64,000 bases of DNA from Hygrocybe punicea (taxonomy: Eukaryota; Basidiomycota; Agaricomycetes; Agaricales; Hygrophoraceae), in assembly GCA_963556145.1 (NCBI GenBank), contig OY744463.1:5394001-5458000 (forward strand), written 5' to 3'. Under the pieces are notes generated by a model that saw only the letters and a program-made list of their open reading frames with translations, did no database searches and was not told where the DNA came from. Position 1 is the first letter of the stretch. Every line of letters begins with the position of its first letter. This document shows positions 56,957 through 64,000 of the stretch, piece after piece. The position numbers and the translations under genes are program-made.

Positions 56957-59937
56957 CCGTCATCTACCACCATTTGGGATGACCAAATGTTATCTGGCCT
57001 CGGAATAAAATACAGAAACTTTCCAACCAAAAGTTGGGAGATAAAGTTTATGTGTGCTACATATTCTAAGCGTCTAGCAAAATTATAGGATAATTGTGCT
57101 GAAGGAGAACAATAGTGAAGAGGATTAGTTGCACAGGCTCTTATCATGCCAACTACTAGCATTTGGGACGTGACACCAATCACGCCGGTAACCACCGGCT
57201 CGATGTGCCGGAAATCTAATCACAATCCATTGCCTCGTTGTCTGAGTCCGACTCTGAGTCTTCTCCGTCATCGTAACCATCGCCATCGTCGCCGCCATCG
57301 CCTTCCTCAACACGCTTTGGTCTTTTCAGGAGTACCTCAGGTTCGTAGTCCTTCCACTTTGGTTTTTTCCACTGAACACGCCTTTTCTCCCATTTGGCAG
57401 CTTCCTTCTCGTCTTCCCACTGTTTTATGTCATCGGCAAACTTCACCTTCTTTGCCCCGTTTCTCTCCCTGATCTCATTGTTCTTTTTGTTCCATTCTGC
57501 CAACTCCACTGCTCGACTCTCCCTTTGCACCTGTCTTTTCTCTTTTGCCACAACTTCATCCTCTCTTTCTTGTGCGTCTGCGAGACACAGGTTGAAAAAT
57601 TCATCGCCTGAGAACCATTTTGCTTTTCCATCACCCATCATCCGCTTCTTTCCTTTCTTTTTCTTCTTCTCCTCCGCTGCCTGCAACTGTCCCTGCACTC
57701 GATCAACATACATCCCAGCTAACACAACCCCTGCCTGCATCCCTAGCAATGACTCTTTCCTTGCTGATGCCCTGCCCTCGGAATCTCGCAATGCATTTTG
57801 TAAGTCTTCCTCTCGGCTTGTCAATGGTGCCATTTCCAGAAGATGAGAATAGCGTGATGTTCGGATTGGTGAGACTGTCGATGGCTTGAATGCGGGCAGC
57901 GTTGATGTGGATTTAAGAGGTGATTCCGAGGTCAGAAATGAAGCTGATGTCGATGCCAGTTGATCCACAGCTGTGCGTACAAAGAATGGTGTGTTTGAAG
58001 GTCCTGGTGAGGTACGTTGATCTGAATCTTCTGTCGCTGTGAACGCTGATGCTTGTAATTGTTGATAGTCCATGTAATCCCGGATCATGCCCGACATTGC
58101 CCTAATAGGGCTCAACTGCTGAACTGGCAGTGTACTATGGGTCGATGTTTCAAGACTTGGCGCCATCATCTGCTCCGTGATAACATCTGGATTGAAGGGA
58201 ATAATACCTGTTCTACGGAATGCAGACTTGATGGTTGTTGCCGTGAGTGTTTTGACATGTGCCTCCGCATACACTGCCAGAAAATTGGTCTTGTCCACAG
58301 TTGTACCGTTTCTTTCCCAGCGGTCGCGAACCTCGCTCCAGTTACGTTTCATGGCAGCAAATACAACGACATCAAGGCCTTGGTAAACATGGGTGCTGTG
58401 TGATGGGTAGCCTATCACCTCAATTCGGTGGGTCCGTGCATATTCCAGAAAGGCACGGGTATAATGTGAATTGTGTCCATCTACAAGTAGGAGGCGACGT
58501 CGGTTTCCTGCCTTCTCACGTGTTGCTTTATCAAAACTCTCGATCCATGCTCGCCCGAGCTCGCCATCTGTGTATCCTTTCTTGGAATAGCCCAAACTTT
58601 GTTACTGGTAAGTGCTCTTGATACCCAAGACACAAGACAACACTCACGATGCATTTGCGGGATTTCCCTGCTTCCAGCTTGCCTGAAATCCCTCACCCTT
58701 GAATATCACAGCAGGAGGAAGTGCTGTTCCATCCCCGCAAATGGTGACAGTAACGGTAATGTTCTCTCTATCTCCGCTTCGCTGCTGATGTTGAGTTTTC
58801 TTTCCAGCAGCTCCAAAAACTCTTTCCTTCTGGCCAATACCCTTCTGGAAACCAGACTCGTCGGCACCATATTTGCATTCATCAGCAATCCGATCCTCAC
58901 CACCTTCTCCCTCCACAACCGTTTCTAGCAACTTGAAAAAACCCTCTTTTGTTACAGGATTGACAGCTCGTGCTCAAGCTTTGTCCAAAGGATGGGACCA
59001 ATATGCACGGAGTTTGTCAGAGTTGTCTGAGATGAAACGGTGAGTCCATTGTTTTCCTACTCCCTCTTCTGGAAACTTATCACCCCAACGTGCATGGGCT
59101 ATTTCATCGACATGCTCCTTGATCCGTTTATGACTAAGAGGAAAGCCACGATCAGCACATGCAATTGCATAGTCCACCACAGCATTAATTTCCTCTGTCG
59201 ACAGCCATTTCTGCTCCTCGTGAGCATCATGGTGACTCCGGCCCCCATGGATTCTTCTTCCTAGTGTTGATTTCGAGAGCTTGACTACCTTTTTGGTCTC
59301 TTGAGAGCATTCATCCTCTGCTTGTTTGCATATTTGCTTGAGGCTGCGGGGGTTACTTGAGGCAAGGGCCTCCCTGTGGATTTGAATAGCACGTTGCATC
59401 CATTGTTCCTTTAGGTTACTGTACTCTTTTTTCTTTCTCCTTTGGGATTTTGCACGTCCAGGCATTTTGTGTGTGTCGACAAATGAAACCAGCTACGATG
59501 AAAATTTTGAGGCAAGGAATGTGAGGCTAGATTAGGAAGGTGTGATGTGACAGATGCACCTGATAAGATAACGTATTCACTTCGTCCAAATCCTTTAAAA
59601 TAATGATTGTCACTCTGTTCTGGATCATAAACCCCAAGCAAATCATTCAGGTGTGAGCATGAAACAAATCATTTGAACTGGCCAATCCTCTAATAAGATA
59701 AGCCTTTGTTCTCTTTGAGATAATTGAGTTATAACATTTCACATTTAGCCTCGCCCTGAAAGGATTGTTGTCTCAAAAGACAACCTTTCACTGGATTTCC
59801 TCAATACAATTATCTGAGGTAGCTAACATATGTACAATCATACCGAGAAAAACTCCATGGCAAAAGGGCTTGTGGTTGGCTCAAAAATCAGATTTGTCCC
59901 AAATGGTGGTATGTTCCCAAATGGTAGTAGATGACGG
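56957..59937. mobile_element. pogo/CENP-B-type DNA transposon, nearly complete
   Basis: Inverted tips CCGTCATCTACCACCATTTG and the complement of CAAATGGTAGTAGATGACGG, flanked by TA on both sides (56955-56956, 59938-59939), as expected for pogo/Tc1-type integration. Length 2981 bp. It carries one transposase gene on the minus strand and sits in the Helitron-associated frame. Confidence 0.85.
57216..59465 (-). pseudogene. CENP-B-type DDE transposase, one nonsense codon
   Basis: Starts MPGRAKSQRRKKKEYSNLKE, with an HTH and CENP-B-like DNA-binding region (LGRRIHGGRS, WTHRFISDNSDKLRAYW). The DDE_1 core follows: ADESGFQKG (first Asp), LLLVDGHNSHYT (second Asp) and YPSHSTHVYQGLDVVVF (third Asp). 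The C-terminal third is a charged coiled-coil-like tail ending in an acidic stretch (DDGEDSESDSDNEAMD). A 51-bp intron (58597-58647) joins NAS to LGYSKKGYTDGE. The only break seen is TGA at 58974-58976 (LDK-A-*-ARAVNP), where CGA (Arg) would restore the frame. About 730 residues in all, larger than most pogo proteins because of the tail. Confidence 0.87.
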
Positions 59938-60995
59938 TACACTCTTCAATCATCAGAATGTTGCTTCAAATGCTAGTATTGATATTGAATGCATTGGGGG
60001 AGGAAAACCACATGTCTTTTCATTTCATGAGCTCATGCCTGAAGCATCTAGAGACAATGCTATTGTGAATGCAGCCAAGTTCAAATTCAACTCTTACATG
60101 CTGGAAAATGAAGCATTGTTGCTTGACTCATCTGACAAGTCTTTGTTGATTGTGAATCATCCATTTGAGCTTTTGACTTCCAAGTTGACCATTTCAGAGT
60201 TGAGAGTAATTGCAGCTAGTCATAGCATTCTTGTTCATTCCAGAATGAGTCATGCTTCAATTCAGACTGCCATTCAGAACCATGAATGTTCTAATTGTGC
60301 TTCTTATCTTTCAGTCTTTGAATTCATTGATGAAACAGAGATAGCTAACAAGAAGAAATTGGCCAAAGTTGAAGCTGTGACCAAATCACATCAGAAACAT
60401 TTTTCAAAATATAACAGACAGAATTTAGCTGCTGTCCAGAAATCCAAGTCTGAGAATCCTGACAAACACCAAAAACAACACATTGCAGCTGTTCATAAAT
60501 ATAATGCTGAGAATCCTGAAAAACACAGAAAACAACACATTGCAGCTGTTCAGAAATACAACGCTGAGAATCCTGACAAACATAAACACAGTAATATAAT
60601 TGCAGTACAAATGTTTAGAGACAAGCAGCAATTTCCACCAAATCCACCTTCAGTAAAATTGCAACACACTATTATTTCTGACTTTTGCAAAGCAACCTCT
60701 TCTAGTAAAGTCATTGAATGTGGATGTGCTGTTTGTGGAAGATTGACTCAGATGTCACAATTGCATACCTTCACTGATTTGAACTTGAATGTTTTGAAGC
60801 AAAATGATGTAACTCAAAAAGAGCGCTTCTCACAATTTGATCCTGTAGAGTTTTCAAACAACCCTGTAATAATTGAAAATCTAAATGGTATATGTAAGAT
60901 GTGTAGAAAATCTATAGCTAAGGGAAAGCGCCCAGCTATGTCTCTTGCAAATGGCTTATGGCTTGGAAACATTCCAGAAGAATTGAAAAACTTGT

Positions 60996-61480
60996 TACGA
61001 GTTCTTTTAATTTATTAAAAGACTCGTTCTTTATCAGACCTGGTTCAGTGAGGGTTCGTAATTAATTAATTAATTAATTGATTGATTAATTAATAAAGTT
61101 GATCGCCTATAGACAGAATTTTTTTGTGCAAGAGATATGATTCTACTTCTAATACTGGAAAATAAGATGCAGTTGGGGCCATGTGTGGACAAGCTTACAT
61201 AAGCATCCAAATATGGGTTGTCTCAGAAAATACAAACTACCTTCTAATTATATTCAAAATATTCATACTGACTTCATTTCTTCTCAGAATCAGCTGAAAT
61301 TTGAACTGCTGACTAAGATAACCATTTCGGGCAAGGTGTGACAGTCACATGTGACCAATCTAACCATATAAGGTAATTTCTGATATTATATACCAAATTT
61401 TATGCTGATCTCAACAGTGACAGTCACATGTGACCAGTCTAACCAAATATGGTAAGTTTGTATAATATATGCTAAATCGC
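60996..61480 (+). mobile_element. Family E, 5' part only
   Basis: 5' hairpin TACGAGTTCTTTTAATTT at 60996 and the usual order of parts down to 'ataatatatgctaaatcgc', where unrelated sequence begins at about 61483. The host frame runs to the base before it. Confidence 0.8.
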
Positions 61481-61482
61481 TG

Positions 61483-62640
61483 TAGAGGGTCGACGTCCCT
61501 CTGAGTCCGTATCATCAATATATCACGAATCCGGACCAACCCGATGCCGCCATTCGACTTGCATTCGAACCCGACGTAACCCGACGCAACCCGACGTGAC
61601 GTGACGTGACGTGACGTGACGTGACCGACATAACCCGACGTATGCCGCTTCGTCACAGCCGCTCTCAGACCAAATCTGGCAGCCTCAAACACCTCGGAGT
61701 TCCAATTCCAGGAGATGGATCTCTTCGGACTCAATCCCCGACTTCGGATTTACTTTATTTATGCATCCCCTCGTCCTTTCGGAGATATGTAGGACTTTCT
61801 AGATCTTTTCCTTGCATATTCGTTTTCCCCTCCATTTCCTGTCTTCGTTGCTTTGCAACCCCCCTTTCCACATCCCCATTCCAACCTTTCTTTGTAGCTT
61901 ACCATCGGCCGAAGTAGACACGTCCGAAAGTAGATTACTGTTTCCTGTACTATAAAAATGGTCCCCGACGACCGTACAAAATAAGATACCATTAGTCCCC
62001 GTTTCCCTTTAGTCAGAATCACTTTTTAATCCCTTCAAATGCTTGTCCACGTAGATCCTTAGCTTTTTATAGTTCACTTCATCGTCTTTATCGTTGTTTC
62101 CGTATATTCGTTCATCGTTTCCGACCCGACCCGACCCGACCCGACCCGCCGTACCCGACATCGTCGGCATCGTCGGGTTCTTTACTATTTGTCCGTTTTC
62201 ACTCCATTCATCGCCGGCTTCGTCGTTATTAGTCCAGTTTTACACGGCGGCTTTACTTTTACTAACATTCCCTTCTTTTACTTCTATTCCCGACACTGAA
62301 TTATCCAGTCACTTCTACGCTGACACCTTCTGGTTAGGATCTTTATATTATTTCTTTATATAGTTCCGAAGCCACCACAGAACCCGCATCTACATCTGGA
62401 GCCCACCGCGAGGATAATTCAGTGTCAAGAAACATTCATTTCATAGCCCCTCATTTCCTTTCGTCATCTCGAAACAAGCCTTGCTGCAGCACTTTACACA
62501 TCCGACACCCGTTACCCGACTTCTTTACATTCGACACCCAACGTTCCGACATCCACTCGCCAACTATCACACTATCATTTGGGTTTGATTCTCATACTAT
62601 TTTCTCTTCTTTGACGACTACAATTGTTCAGTTTCACGTA
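61483..62640. other. No gene recognised; short simple repeats
   Basis: Includes an ACGTG run (about 61595-61624: 'gacgtgacgtgacgtgacgt') and a GACCC run (62123-62147). Short frames with no domain. The base composition is closer to the GC-rich array that follows than to the E element before it. Confidence 0.5.
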
Positions 62641-64000
62641 CAACTTCGAACCCGCTCTTGTGCGGCCGACCCAGCGGCCGTTTACCGCTTTAGGAAACTT
62701 GCACAGCCACGACCCAATACACACTTTGTCGACTCGACGTCTCGATCCCCGTCACATCCACCATCCACACTCGTTTTTACAACCCCAACGCACTCGGAAT
62801 TCCACTCCCCACCGATAACCGTCGAAAAACCGCGACCGGAAAGCCCCAACGACCCGCCCAACAGCACTCGCGCGTCAAACACGACTCGGAACAGACGGAG
62901 CGCCGTGCAACGGGTTTAGCCTGTGCACCCCCAGCCGCTCGCGTCTAAGAACTCGCACTTGTCACCGAATACAAGCCCTGACACGCCCCCATCGTCTGAG
63001 CCCGCGAAGTTACCAGCAAAACACGTCAGCGCCTTTCACGAGTCTGTGCGAGCAGCCCCGCCGCGATCGAGCCCTCAACACCGTGCTACAGCCTCACGAC
63101 GCCATTCGCAAGGTCTTACGAGCCGTCTCCGCCATTATCGAGTCCCCAACGCGTCGCCACGTCATCCCAGCTCATGCACCCGCCTATTCGACATACCCGG
63201 CCGCTCACGCCCTCGTTGCTACCCCCACGCAGCCTCGTATGGCTCTCCGAGTCCCCACAGCGCCCTTCGCGAGCCCACACGAGTCGTCTTCGCCGTTATC
63301 GACGCTCCCACAGTGTCCCACGTCACCCCGCTTCGTGCCCCCGCCTATTCGACATCCCGGCCGCTTACGCCCTCGTTGGACCTCCCCGTCGCCTCGCACC
63401 GCTTCCTATGGCCCCACGACGCCAGCTGCGAGCCCTCACGAGCCGTTCTCAACGCCCAACGCGTCACCACGTCATCCTTCCTCGTGTCCCCACGTACTCA
63501 ACATCCCCGGCCGCTCACGTCCTCGTTGGACCATCCGCCGCTTCGTACAGCCTCCCAGAGCCCCACACCGTCGTTCGTAAGCCAGTACAGGCCGTCCTCG
63601 CCATTATCGATGCCCCACGCCGCGCCACGTCACCCGGCTTCGTGCCCCAGCTAAGTCGACGTCTCCGGCCGCTTACGCCCTCGTTGGACCTTCCCGTTGC
63701 CTCGTACCGTTTCCTACAGCCCCACGACACCACTCGCGAGCCCTCACGAGCCATCCTCGCCGTCATCGACCCCTCACGCGTCACCACGTCATCCTTCTTC
63801 GTGCCCCCCGTACTCGACATCCCCGGCCGCTCACGTCCCCGTTGAGCCACCCGCCGCCTCGTACCGCATCCCAGGACCACACATCATCCGTCGTGACGCC
63901 GTACAAGTAGTCCTCGCCGCCCTCGAGCCATCAACAACATGCCACGTCACTCGACATCATACCCACCATCCGAGGCCAACGACCGCCGCGTACAACCACC
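62640..64000. repeat. GC-rich tandem array, unit about 155 bp, open to window end
   Basis: The anchor CCACGTCAYCC recurs at about 63158, 63313, 63469, 63615 and 63785, each followed by 'ttcgtgcccc'-like and 'ccggccgctcacgccctcgttgg'-like text. The complement of the anchor is the GTGACGTGGC anchor of the array inside the LTR element, so the two arrays are related. Before about 63100 the units are hard to delimit. Pro/Arg/Ser-rich open frames are by-products. Confidence 0.75.

Larger units (their letters stand above)
55942..60995 (+). pseudogene. Helitron-associated ORF split by a pogo-type transposon
   Basis: Piece 1, 55942-56956: MKLHLLLILLLALASMLSSL, a hydrophobic start that could be a signal anchor, repeats of GFAQEMG (three copies) and of KSGIC-type text, and a second hydrophobic segment (TILLLAFVLLHFLAFQM). 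Piece 2, 59940-60995: homologous to the start of the Helitron reading frame at 44046-48740, with IGGGKPHVFSFHELMPEA, 19-residue repeats (QHIAAVQKYNAENPDKH) and GCAVCGRLT. Leaving out 56957-59937 and one TA joins the pieces in frame (LKLSTLFNHQNV). It ends at LGNIPEELKNL, where an E copy is inserted at 60996, so Rep and helicase are absent. Whether the membrane-like first part normally belongs to the Helitron protein is unclear, although a fragment of it also occurs at 8100-8199. Confidence 0.65.

Overview
The window reads as nuclear DNA of a filamentous fungus, most likely a basidiomycete of the Agaricomycetes. Two gene-like loci carry many short GT-AG introns of about 45-60 bases. The mobile elements (a Helitron with very degenerate ends, pogo/CENP-B-type and IS630/Tc1-like DDE elements, and a Plavaka-type fragment) are the set usual in mushroom-forming fungi. 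The assembly has one 100-N gap at 18953-19052. Only about 36990-41540 looks like ordinary single-copy gene territory. Almost everything else is transposons nested in transposons, satellites and decayed genes.

Layout. 1-860: C-terminal part of a USP/C19-like protease gene of the kind scattered with the local Helitrons. 1470-2830: GC-rich array with a unit of about 150 bp. 2938-5622: an element with terminal inverted repeats and a TATTAG target duplication. 7700-22679: a nest. A 1.17-kb non-autonomous element (family E) is split into three pieces by a 7.2-kb hAT-like element (8476-15643) and by a 6.1-kb foldback element whose ends are inverted arrays of a 45-bp repeat (15978-22103). 23273-25330: fragments of a pogo-type and a Plavaka-type transposase. 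25667-31273: more E copies and two foldback MITEs. 29456-34330: an unknown fungal gene broken by an E copy and by a small LTR element with 156-bp LTRs. 35570-36624: an IS630/Tc1-like transposase gene with two nonsense codons.

36994-38360 (minus) is a complete-looking six-exon DNMT2 gene (tRNA C38 cytosine methyltransferase, predicted 370 aa). 131 bp away and divergent is a PHD-finger gene (38492-41535). 42775-44017 is a 1.2-kb hAT-like element loaded with CAG/CTG repeats. 44046-48740 (minus) is a decayed Helitron Rep gene. 50937-54348 holds two divergent unknown genes, each cut at its 3' end by an E-type insertion. 55942-60995 is a second Helitron-associated reading frame, interrupted by a pogo/CENP-B-type transposon (56957-59937). 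61480-64000 is repeat-rich sequence ending in another GC-rich array.

Three things stand out. First, family E has a palindromic 5' end whose stem is kept by compensatory changes between subfamilies, and a fixed 3' end. It resembles Helentron-associated elements and may be mobilised by the Helitron machinery. Second, several insertions can be undone on paper: removing the pogo element, the LTR element or an E copy rejoins an open reading frame. Third, four nonsense codons in three unrelated elements are all TGA where the context expects arginine, consistent with CGA to TGA transitions at CpG. All boundaries, frames and repeats were read by eye; family names rest on motif recognition, not on searches.
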